NCBI RefSeq assembly: GCF_039537405.1
Contig: NZ_BAABAL010000018.1
Span: 558,001 to 622,000, forward strand
DNA: 64,000 nucleotides
Source: Allokutzneria multivorans
GTDB taxonomy: Bacteria > Actinomycetota > Actinomycetes > Mycobacteriales > Pseudonocardiaceae
Direction: 5' to 3'
Shown here: positions 38,700 through 45,567 of the stretch, in pieces
Numbering within the stretch: the first letter of the stretch is position 1
Layout: each line of letters starts with the position of its first letter
Notes under the pieces: model-generated
What the model was told of the DNA's origin: nothing
Seen by the model: only the letters and a program-made list of their open reading frames with translations
Database searches by the model: none
Made by a program: the position numbers and the translations under genes

Positions 38700-38914
38700 C
38701 TGATCACTGAGCGTGCACCTGTTTCGTCGCTCCACGTCATCGAGTTGCCGGACCGGCAACTCACGATCGGGAGCGTTGGGGGCAAAGGGATTCAGTGCGC
38801 CTTGAAACAGGGACGACTTCCTACGGGTCCTGCATTCAAGAGTTTCACGCAGTCTGGATAGGACATTCACAGGCCCTACGGTGGGCACCCCCTGCCGTCC
38901 CCGTAAGGATCACT

Positions 38915-40276
38915 GTGAGAGCACTGCCCACCCTGCTCGTCGCCACGGTTCTCGTCACCGCGATCGCGGTCCCCGCTGCGGCGGGCCCCACCACGCCACC
39001 GGTCCACATCATCCCGCCGGTGCAGCGGACCACCCCGCCCGCGCAGACCACGTCGGCGGCGCCGACCAGCTCGTCCGTGCCGACGACCACGGCGGTCCCG
39101 ACGACCACGACGTCGGTGCCGACGACCCCGCCGAGCGCCGACTGGCGGACGAAGTCGTTCTGGGTGCACTGGAACGGAACGCCGGTCACCGACGAGATGC
39201 TGGCGGAGGAAGCGCAGAAGCGCGACTACATCCTGCTCAACGCCTGGGAGGCGGACTACGTCCCCAAGTTGAAGGCGGCGAACCCGACGGTCACCGTGCT
39301 GGTGTACAAGGACATGTCCTCGACGCGCTCCTACGCCTGCCGCGATGGCAAGGACGACAAGCACCTGCCGACCGGGATCGGCTTCTGCGACGCGGAGAAG
39401 AACCGGCCGGAGTGGTTCCTCAAGGGGCCCAACGGCAAGCGCCTGGAGTACGCCGGGTACCAGGGGCACTGGCAGATGGACGTCGGCAACCCGAAGTACC
39501 AGAAGGAATGGGCGGAGAACGTCGTCGCGGCGACCAAGGGCGTCTTCGACGGCGTGCTGATCGACAACGCGCTGTGGACCTGCGACACCTACCACCCCGG
39601 CACGTGCCCGTCGCAGTACCGCGACAACGCCTCCTTCCAGGCCGCGTACTCCTCGTTCTTCGCCAACACCCGCGAGATCTTCACCTCGGCCGGGGTGAAG
39701 ACGGTGGCGAACATGAGCAACGCCAGGCTGCACAAGGACGGCTGGAAGAACTACATGGCCAACCTCGACGGCGGCTGGGACGAGTGGTGGCTGTCCTTCT
39801 CCGACACCGAGCAGCTGCCGGACTACGCCGAGGGCTGGCGCCGCCAGGTCGCGCAGATCGCCGAGAACGAGGCGGCCGGCAAGATCACGCTGGTGCAGCC
39901 GCACTTCTCGAAGACGGCCGTCCGCCCGTTCCGCTACGCGCTGGCCTCCTACTTCATGGCGGCGAACAGCACGAAGTCGGCGATCGCGGAGATGGAGAAG
40001 ACCGACGGCTACGGTGAACCGTCGCCGTGGCACCCCGAGTACGACTGGGACCTCGGCAAGCCCTCCGGCCCGCACACCTCCGTCGGCACCAACGTCTACC
40101 GGCGCGACTTCGCCTGCGGCACGGTCGTGGTGAACGCCAACCCGACGGACAGCAAGGCCATCACGCTCTCCCTCGGCGGCGACCACCTCAACGAGGCCGG
40201 GACGAACGTGAACTCGGTCAGCCTGCCGGGTACCTCGGGCACCATCCTGCGCAAGACCTGCCCGTCGAAGAGGTAG
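38915..40276 (+). CDS. Secreted putative glycoside hydrolase (GHL15-like)
   Basis: 453 residues from GTG with GTAAGGA upstream; longer upstream reading is not supported by a signal peptide. Signal RALPTLLVATVLVTAIAVPAAA, then a ~50-residue Pro/Thr linker, then a TIM-barrel-like domain: KRDYILLNAWEADYVPKLKA, GHWQMDVGNPKYQ, VFDGVLIDNALW (likely acidic catalytic region), and VKTVANMSNARL. C-terminal YRRDFACGTVVVNANP resembles the beta domain following such barrels. Matches the hypothetical glycosyl hydrolase family 15 pattern; substrate unknown. Followed by a terminator. Confidence 0.82.
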   Translation: MRALPTLLVATVLVTAIAVPAAAGPTTPPVHIIPPVQRTTPPAQTTSAAPTSSSVPTTTAVPTTTTSVPTTPPSADWRTKSFWVHWNGTPVTDEMLAEEAQKRDYILLNAWEADYVPKLKAANPTVTVLVYKDMSSTRSYACRDGKDDKHLPTGIGFCDAEKNRPEWFLKGPNGKRLEYAGYQGHWQMDVGNPKYQKEWAENVVAATKGVFDGVLIDNALWTCDTYHPGTCPSQYRDNASFQAAYSSFFANTREIFTSAGVKTVANMSNARLHKDGWKNYMANLDGGWDEWWLSFSDTEQLPDYAEGWRRQVAQIAENEAAGKITLVQPHFSKTAVRPFRYALASYFMAANSTKSAIAEMEKTDGYGEPSPWHPEYDWDLGKPSGPHTSVGTNVYRRDFACGTVVVNANPTDSKAITLSLGGDHLNEAGTNVNSVSLPGTSGTILRKTCPSKR

Positions 40277-40279
40277 CTG

Positions 40280-40310
40280 CCCAGACCGCCCCCGTGCGGC
40301 GCGTCTGGGG
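40280..40310 (+). terminator. Terminator after the GHL15-like gene
   Basis: CCCAGAC (40280-40286) pairs with GTCTGGG (40303-40309) with inner GC pairs; lies just before the first base of MITE copy a. Confidence 0.7.
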
Positions 40311-40314
40311 GCTA

Positions 40315-40527
40315 GGCCCTGTCCTGTAGGTCGCCGGGTTCGGCGGTCTTCAGGACCTACAAACCCCTGCCCCAGCGGTCTTCAACGACGGCAAACCTCA
40401 CGAGGCTGCTGGGTTTGCGGCGGTTGGCGATGATCAACAGGGGGGGGTTTGGTGGTCTTGAAGACACCCCGACCCCCAGCGGCACCGTGACCGGAATGCA
40501 CAGCTCAACCACTTACAGGACAGGCCC
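40315..40527 (+). mobile_element. MITE, copy a (complete, 213 bp)
   Basis: Terminal inverted repeats GGCCCTGTCCTGTAGGT and (from the other end) GGGCCTGTCCTGTAAGT, 15 of 17 matching, flanked by TA on both sides (40313-40314, 40528-40529) inside CTAG. Interior: subterminal inverted repeats GTCTTCAGGACC / GGTCTTGAAGAC, then a hairpin around GCAAACC...GGGTTTGC. No coding capacity. The TA flank suggests mobilisation by a TA-targeting transposase (IS630 or IS5/IS427 type) encoded elsewhere. Confidence 0.88.
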
Positions 40528-40529
40528 TA

Positions 40530-40718
40530 GGCCGTGTCCTGTAGGTCATCAGGTTCGCCGGTCTTCAAGACCACCCAACCCCCACCGTTTTCAACGACAG
40601 CAAACCCCGCAAGGCCGCAGGGTTTGCGGCGGTTGGCGATGATCAACAGGGGGGTTTGGTGGTCTTGAAGACACCCCAACCCCCAGCGACACCGTGACCG
40701 GAATACGCAGCTCAACCT
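40530..40718 (+). mobile_element. MITE, copy b (right end lost)
   Basis: Begins GGCCGTGTCCTGTAGGT immediately after the TA that ends copy a, so a and b are head-to-tail neighbours sharing one TA. Homology to copy a ends at 40718 (GCTCAACC), where the right terminal repeat is replaced by the glycosyltransferase remnant. GTCTTCAAGACC and GGTCTTGAAGAC arms are both present. Confidence 0.85.
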
Positions 40719-40952
40719 CTTGGGTTCACCGACGACCTCGACCTCCACAACGCGGATGTGATGGTGCGCCTCGGTGTTGGCCGCCGCATCGACCCGGCGG
40801 AGGTGACCGCGACCGCGCGCCGCCAGGCTTTGGTGGATCTCGTCGACGACCCCGCGGTCGCCGTGCGCCTGGCGGAGCTGCGTCAGGAGTTGGCTTCGGG
40901 CGGCACTTCCCTGGCCGCCGACCTCATCGAGGCTCAGCTTTCCCGGAAGTAG
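40719..40952 (+). pseudogene. Glycosyltransferase 3' remnant
   Basis: The frame starts exactly where MITE copy b breaks off: LGFTDDLDLHNADVMVRLGV, then GRRIDPAEVTATARRQALVD, LVDDPAVAVRLAELRQEL and a final DLIEAQLSRK stop. This is the C-terminal tail of UGT/MGT-type glycosyltransferases (LGVG.RLDPAEVTA..., ADLIE). Everything upstream is gone, so it is a relic, probably cut by the event that also removed the MITE end. Confidence 0.6.
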
Positions 40953-41797
40953 TCGCGGACCTCGGAGAGCTTGTCGAAGCCCGCCGAAGCGTAGGTCGCG
41001 ACCGCGCCGACGTTCGAGGTCGGCGTGGCCACGAGCGCGCTCGACGAGCCCATCTCCTGGAGCGCCGCCGCAGCGGCCACGGTGATCGCCCTGCCGTACC
41101 CGCGCCCGCGGTGGTCCTCGTGCACGCCCATCGGCTCGATCAGCCCGGGCCGCCCCGGCCCCGCCGACCACACCGTGACCACGCCGACCGCCGCGTCCTG
41201 CTCGTCGTAGCCGATCATGCTCCGCGCATCGGTGTACGGCGTTCCCTCTGACATCGCGAGCCACCGCTCCTTCGAGAACGTCGAGCCCTCGAACGACGCG
41301 CGCATCACCTCGGCCCACAGCTCCGCCCGCTCCGGCCCCGCGCTCTCGACCCGCAGGTCAGGCGCCTTCACCGGCTCGGAGAGATCGCGTGACAGCGGCG
41401 TCCACGGTTCGTCGGTCCGCCACCCCCGCTCGGCGAGAAGGGCTTGCACCCGCGCGCCCATCGGCGCCTCGACGTTGACCTTGCCCGCCGGCAGCACGCC
41501 GCGCTCCGGGTCGGTCACGTCCTCGACCAGCCGCCGCGCCAGCTCCTCGTCCTGCTGCGCGTCCGCCGCGATCGTGATGCGCAGCAACGTCGAGCCGTCC
41601 AGCAACCCCACCGCCAGCACGCGTCCGTCGCGGCTCCAGGTCCGGACCGCTCGCGCCGTCGCTTCCGCGCCGAAGCGCCAGAACCAGCCGACGTCGCCCG
41701 GGTGGAGCTGCATCGCCCTGTCCCGCTGCCACCCGCGCAGCGCGTCGACCGCCACGGGCAGCCCGTCGACCCCCGGCTTGTCCAACACGATCGTCAT
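40934..41797 (-). CDS. GNAT N-acetyltransferase
   Basis: 287 residues from ATG at 41797. The C-terminal half carries a GNAT fold with motif A VHEDHRGRGYGRAITVAAAA and TSNVGAVATYASAGFDKL. The N-terminal half (GWQRDRAMQLHPGDVGWFW) looks like a degenerate second GNAT copy, as in tandem-GNAT proteins. Substrate unknown. The 3' end overlaps the glycosyltransferase remnant on the other strand by 19 bases. Confidence 0.88.
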   Translation of the reverse strand: MTIVLDKPGVDGLPVAVDALRGWQRDRAMQLHPGDVGWFWRFGAEATARAVRTWSRDGRVLAVGLLDGSTLLRITIAADAQQDEELARRLVEDVTDPERGVLPAGKVNVEAPMGARVQALLAERGWRTDEPWTPLSRDLSEPVKAPDLRVESAGPERAELWAEVMRASFEGSTFSKERWLAMSEGTPYTDARSMIGYDEQDAAVGVVTVWSAGPGRPGLIEPMGVHEDHRGRGYGRAITVAAAAALQEMGSSSALVATPTSNVGAVATYASAGFDKLSEVRDYFRES

Positions 41798-42090
41798 GCC
41801 CGCGATCTCACACCATCGCCCGGCGGCCCGCACCCGGGTTTTCCGCGCTCCGCACCGCGAGGTCGGCGAGCGCGGTGGCGATGATCGCCAGCATCTCGTC
41901 CCGCTGCTGGACGTCCTTCCCGCGAGTCGCCGCGCGGCGTCAGGGTTCGGCTTGGGTGGCCAACTGCCTCGCCCGGTGAGCGCGGGCAGACGGAACGAGT
42001 AGATGTTCGTTCTTCCAGAGCCTCAGCTCCATCCGCTCGACGGGCTCGCTCGGGATGATCTGATCAGCTGGGCACAAGTACCCTTCGGCG
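41798..42090. other. Intergenic region with a gene-tail remnant
   Basis: On the minus strand 41808-41940 reads DVQQRDEMLAIIATALADLA then VRSAENPGAGRRAMV and stop, a plausible C-terminal helix of a lost gene, with no start. The rest, up to the reductase gene, shows nothing I can assign beyond its promoter. Confidence 0.4.
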
Positions 42091-42624
42091 ATGCGACCCA
42101 TTCGGTACTCCATCAACGTCACGCTGGACGGGTGCTGCGACCACCGCGCGATCCCGGCGGACGAGGCTCTGCACCGCCATCACGCCGAGAACCTCGGCCG
42201 CGCCGACGCGCTCCTGTTCGGCCGGGTCACCTACGAGATGATGGAGGCTGCCTGGCGCTCTCCGTCTCCCCACGACGACGACCCTTTCGCCCGGTCGATC
42301 GACGCGGCGAAGAAGTACGTCGTGTCAACCACTCTGGATCAGGTCGACTGGAACGCGGAACTCGTGCGCGGCGACCTCGCCACCGCTGTGCGGCGCCTCA
42401 AGCAGTCGCAGGGCAAGGGCCTGTTCGTCGGCGGCGTGCGGCTCCCGCTCGCGTTGGCGGAGCTGGGTTTGATCGACGAGTACGAGTTCGTCGTGCACCC
42501 CCGTCTGGCGGGCCACGGTCCGACCTTGTTCGAGGGCCTGTCGAAGCACGTAGATCTGACCCTCGTGAGCCGCGTCGAGTTCGGCTCGGGTGTCGTGGCA
42601 CTGCGGTACGCGCCGCGCGCCTAA
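42091..42624 (+). CDS. Dihydrofolate-reductase-family protein (RibD C-terminal type)
   Basis: 177 residues. MRPIRYSINVTLDGCCDHRA, ADALLFGRVTYEMMEAAW, KYVVSTTLDQVDW and KQSQGKGLFVGGVRLPLALA are the hallmarks of the RibD_C/YyaP family of NADPH-dependent reductases, usually single-gene proteins of unknown substrate. Its stop TAA consists of the TA target plus the first base of MITE copy c, so the insertion did not change the protein. Confidence 0.9.
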   Translation: MRPIRYSINVTLDGCCDHRAIPADEALHRHHAENLGRADALLFGRVTYEMMEAAWRSPSPHDDDPFARSIDAAKKYVVSTTLDQVDWNAELVRGDLATAVRRLKQSQGKGLFVGGVRLPLALAELGLIDEYEFVVHPRLAGHGPTLFEGLSKHVDLTLVSRVEFGSGVVALRYAPRA

Positions 42625-42834
42625 GGCCTGTCCTGTAAGTGGTTGCGCCGCGTGCTCCGGTGACGGTGCCGCCGGGGGTCGGGGTGTCTTCAAGACCAGC
42701 AAACCCCCCTGTTGATCATCGCTAACCGCCTCAAACCCTGCGGCCTTGCCGGGTTTGCTGTCGTTGAAGACGGCCGGAGTGGGGGTTGGGTGGTCTTGAA
42801 GACCTGCAAACCTGACGACCTCCAGGACACGGCC
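42624..42834 (-). mobile_element. MITE, copy c (complete, 211 bp)
   Basis: Ends AGGCCTGTCCTGTAAGT and, on the other side read inward, GGCCGTGTCCTGGAGGT; flanked by TA at 42622-42623 and 42835-42836. Opposite orientation to copies a and b. Interior carries GTCTTCAAGACC, GTTGATCATCGCTAACCGCC, an AAACCC...GGGTTT hairpin and GGTCTTGAAGACC. Sits exactly between the stops of two convergent genes. Confidence 0.9.
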
Positions 42835-43943
42835 TAGAAGGGTGCGGGTTCGGCGATGGGCTCGGGCGCGGTCTCGTAGGTGTGGCCCCGAGGCGTGGTC
42901 CAGGTGTGTGTGCCGTCGTCGCGGTTTTCGCAGGTCCAGTTGGTGTGGGTTTTCATGCGGTGGTGATGCCTGCATTTGGGTCGCAGGTTCTTGATGGTGG
43001 TGTTGGTGCCGTTGTAGGGGCAGCAGTGGTCGAGGTCGCAGCGGTGTGCGGGTTGTCTGCATCCGATGGCGGTGCAGGTCGGGTAGCGGGCTGCGATGAG
43101 TTCGCGTTGTTTGTCGGTGGGCCGGTAGATGTTGCTGATCTCCTCGGCCATGCCGGTCTTCGGGTCAGTCAAGATCCGCTTCCACACACCGCCTGCTGCG
43201 ATGTCCTTCGCCACGGGTGCGGGGAGCGGGCCGTAGCCGCTGAGCATCCCCGGCTCCTCGGTCAAGCCGAGGGCTGAGGTGACGGGCATCGTCAGGTACA
43301 CCATGGTCTGGCCCTGCGGGGCGGCGGTTTCCCTGCCGTGCAACAGGTCCTTCGCCACATCGGAGCGCTTCTGGTCCAAGGTGCGGCGGTCCTTCGGCAA
43401 GGCCTTCGCGATCCGGTCGATCCGGTCGTAGGAGAGGGCCGCATCATGGGCGGTCATAGTCAGGCGCAGGGAGGACATGCCGTCCTCCAGGTTGAACTTC
43501 TCCACAAGACGGGCCTTGTGTTTGGCCTTGTGACGGCGCTCAGCGGCGTCGGGGTCGATGCGGTGGATGTAGCGCACCCCGTACTGACGCGTCGCGGAGT
43601 AGGTGCTGTTCTCGGCGTGGGCGACGAGGACCTTCTCCACGACCAGGGCTTGAGCGATGGGGAGGGTGCGGAGGAGGTCGAGGATCATGAGTGACTTGCC
43701 CTCGTCAATGCGGCCTTCGGCCATCGCCTTGAACACCACGCGGTGCTCAAGGAGTTCGGTGGCACGGTCGATCAACCGGGTGCCTTTGATCGGCGACACC
43801 TTCAGGACCGGGGCGATGAAGTTCTCCGCGAACTCACGATCACGAGAATCAAGCCCGGCCAGGTAGTCGACCAGTACACCGGAGAATGCGGCGATGGCTT
43901 GAGCAATGGCCGCGTAGGCTGTTTTTACGTCGGCTTCGTCCAT
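42834..43943 (-). CDS. 13E12 repeat family protein (DUF222 + HNH endonuclease), copy 3
   Basis: 369 residues, ATG start (MDEADVKTAYAAIAQAI). Same architecture as copies 1 and 2 but clearly more diverged, with the HNH core CTAIGCRQPAHRCDLDHC then CPYNGTNTTIKN, KCRHHHRMKTH, all zinc and catalytic residues kept. The stop TAG is made of the TA target and the first base of MITE copy c. Upstream it shares the block at 43965-44006 with copy 2, including GGGAATTCA in the gene's direction. No CRISPR array follows this copy. Confidence 0.92.
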   Translation of the reverse strand: MDEADVKTAYAAIAQAIAAFSGVLVDYLAGLDSRDREFAENFIAPVLKVSPIKGTRLIDRATELLEHRVVFKAMAEGRIDEGKSLMILDLLRTLPIAQALVVEKVLVAHAENSTYSATRQYGVRYIHRIDPDAAERRHKAKHKARLVEKFNLEDGMSSLRLTMTAHDAALSYDRIDRIAKALPKDRRTLDQKRSDVAKDLLHGRETAAPQGQTMVYLTMPVTSALGLTEEPGMLSGYGPLPAPVAKDIAAGGVWKRILTDPKTGMAEEISNIYRPTDKQRELIAARYPTCTAIGCRQPAHRCDLDHCCPYNGTNTTIKNLRPKCRHHHRMKTHTNWTCENRDDGTHTWTTPRGHTYETAPEPIAEPAPF

Positions 43944-43964
43944 GCCTTCTATTTTACGCCGATT

Positions 43965-44006
43965 AAATAGTGGATCATGGCTCTAACGGATGAATTCCCA
44001 GGCGCC
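43965..44006 (-). repeat. Conserved upstream block of HNH copy 3
   Basis: 42 bases aligning without gaps to 14722-14763; see copy 2. The gene-proximal side differs (TTAAATAGTGG), the distal side GAATTCCCAGGCGCC is nearly identical, so conservation continues away from the gene. Confidence 0.65.
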
Positions 44007-44057
44007 CCACCGCCCGAAAACGCAACCCCAGACTAAAGCGAGCCGCAAAACAAAACC

Positions 44058-44176
44058 GGGTCGGCTTTACCTGGGGTGCGCGTGCCATACGCTTGCCCGC
44101 GTGGGCCGGTGATCCTTCACCGTGCCCGTCCGGCCCATGACGGCACGCGCAAGGGGCCCCCAGGTCAAGCCGACCC
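44058..44176. repeat. Long nested palindrome upstream of the glycosyltransferase
   Basis: Outer arms GGGTCGGCTTTACCTGG / CCAGGTCAAGCCGACCC (one mismatch), second arms GCGCGTGCC / GGCACGCGC, third GGGCCGG / CCGGCCC and innermost GGTGA / TCACC. A 119-base stem with internal bulges. It could be another MITE or an RNA structure; no coding content. The remainder of 44007-44280 has nothing recognisable besides the promoter of the next gene. Confidence 0.75.
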
Positions 44177-44280
44177 CCACGCTGGAACCGGCGCAAGCTG
44201 GAAGCCCGTCCCCGACTAACCCCAAAGAGAGACCCCACTAGGGGTTGCCCCACAACCAACAGCCACGATCGAATGAGTAA

Positions 44281-45519
44281 ATGCGCGTCCTCTTCACACC
44301 TTTCCCGGCCAAGGCCCACGTCTACAACATGACCCCGCTCATCTGGGCCATGCGCAACGCGGGCCACGAGGTGCGGATCGCCATCCAGCCGAACCCGGCC
44401 GAGCCCGACGCGCTCTCCAGCGCGGGCCTTTCAGCTCGGAGCGTCGGAAATCCGCTGGACTGGGAGCAGCGAACCGAGGAGGGCGGCGGTGAGTACACCG
44501 ATGAAGAACTCGCGCTGATCGCCGAATTCCCGATCGCGCAGACCGACGGAGAAAGGATCACCGCCGAATACGCGGAGGTGATCTTCGATATCTGGGCGCC
44601 GTTGTGCGAGGCGATGGCGGGGGCGGACGTGACCGCGGACCTCGTGGAGTTCGCGCGGGAGTGGAAGCCGGACCTGGTGGTGTGGGACGCGCTGGTCTAC
44701 GCGGGGCCGGTGGCGGCGAAGGCCTGCGGGGCGGCGCACGCGCGGCTGTTGATGGGATCGGATCACTTCGGGCGGATGCGACGCGCCCTCGAAGAACAGC
44801 AGCGGGACCCGATGCGGGACTGGCTGACGGGCAAGCTCGGCGAGTTCGGCCTGGAGTTCGACGAGGACGTGGTGCTCGGGCAGCTCACGATCGACGCGAT
44901 GCCCGCGTGCACGCGGTACGAGACCGACGCCAAGACGCTGCCGGTGCGCTTCACGCCGTACAACGGGCCGAGCGAGTCGCCGAAGTGGTTGCGGGACAAG
45001 CCGACCAAGCCGCGCGTGTGCGTGACGGTGGGCTTGTCGTCACGGGAGAACGACATCCCGAACAAGGACGACGGCTTCGACGCGGCCGAGCTGTTCGAGG
45101 CGGTGCGCGGCCTGGACATCGAGGTGATCGCGACACTGCGAGCCGTGGAAGCGCCGGAGAACGTGCGGCTGGTGGACTTCGTGCCGCTCAACGAGTTGCT
45201 GCCGAGCTGCGCGGTGGTGGTGCACCACGGTGGCACGGGGACGATCGGCAACGCGGTGGTGCACGGAGTGCCGCAGCTGGTGATCCCGGCGTCCTCGTGG
45301 GGCGAGGCGACGGCGGCGCACGAGCTGGAGAAGGCCGGGGCGGCGTTGACGTTGCAGCCGGAGGAGTTCAGCGCGCAGGCGCTGCGCGAGCGGCTCGTGC
45401 GACTGCTGGAGGACAAGTCCTTTGTGGACGGTGCGGCGGCGGTGCGGCGCGAGATGCTGAGCAGGCCGACGTTCAACGACATCATTCTTGACCTGGAGAA
45501 GCTGGCCGCGAGCCGCTGA
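44281..45519 (+). CDS. Macrolide-type glycosyltransferase (EryCIII/DesVII-like)
   Basis: 412 residues, full length. MRVLFTPFPAKAHVYNMTPL and AWAMRNAGHEVRIA-like start, YNGPSESPKWLRDKPTKPRV, CVTVGLSSREND, VDFVPLNELLPSCAVVVHHGG and GTIGNAVVHGVPQLVIP: these blocks follow EryCIII/DesVII/TylM2 closely as I recall them. Such enzymes transfer deoxyhexoses from dTDP to macrolactones and usually need an inactive P450-like helper, which is not visible in this window. Tail-to-tail with the terminal PKS gene, 48 bases apart, so it probably glycosylates the product of that PKS. No Shine-Dalgarno is obvious before ATG. Confidence 0.92.
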   Translation: MRVLFTPFPAKAHVYNMTPLIWAMRNAGHEVRIAIQPNPAEPDALSSAGLSARSVGNPLDWEQRTEEGGGEYTDEELALIAEFPIAQTDGERITAEYAEVIFDIWAPLCEAMAGADVTADLVEFAREWKPDLVVWDALVYAGPVAAKACGAAHARLLMGSDHFGRMRRALEEQQRDPMRDWLTGKLGEFGLEFDEDVVLGQLTIDAMPACTRYETDAKTLPVRFTPYNGPSESPKWLRDKPTKPRVCVTVGLSSRENDIPNKDDGFDAAELFEAVRGLDIEVIATLRAVEAPENVRLVDFVPLNELLPSCAVVVHHGGTGTIGNAVVHGVPQLVIPASSWGEATAAHELEKAGAALTLQPEEFSAQALRERLVRLLEDKSFVDGAAAVRREMLSRPTFNDIILDLEKLAASR

Positions 45520-45529
45520 CACAACGAAT

Positions 45530-45563
45530 TTCGCCCGCCGCCCCGCGAAGGGCGGCGGGCGAA
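45530..45563. terminator. Bidirectional terminator
   Basis: TTCGCCCGCCGCCC (45530-45543) and GGGCGGCGGGCGAA (45550-45563) form a perfect 14-bp stem between the convergent glycosyltransferase and PKS genes. Confidence 0.9.
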
Positions 45564-45567
45564 GCTG

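Noticed and set aside
38795..38914. Extended N-terminus of the GHL15-like protein
   Set aside because: The extra 40 residues precede a good signal peptide that starts at GTG 38915 with a ribosome site.
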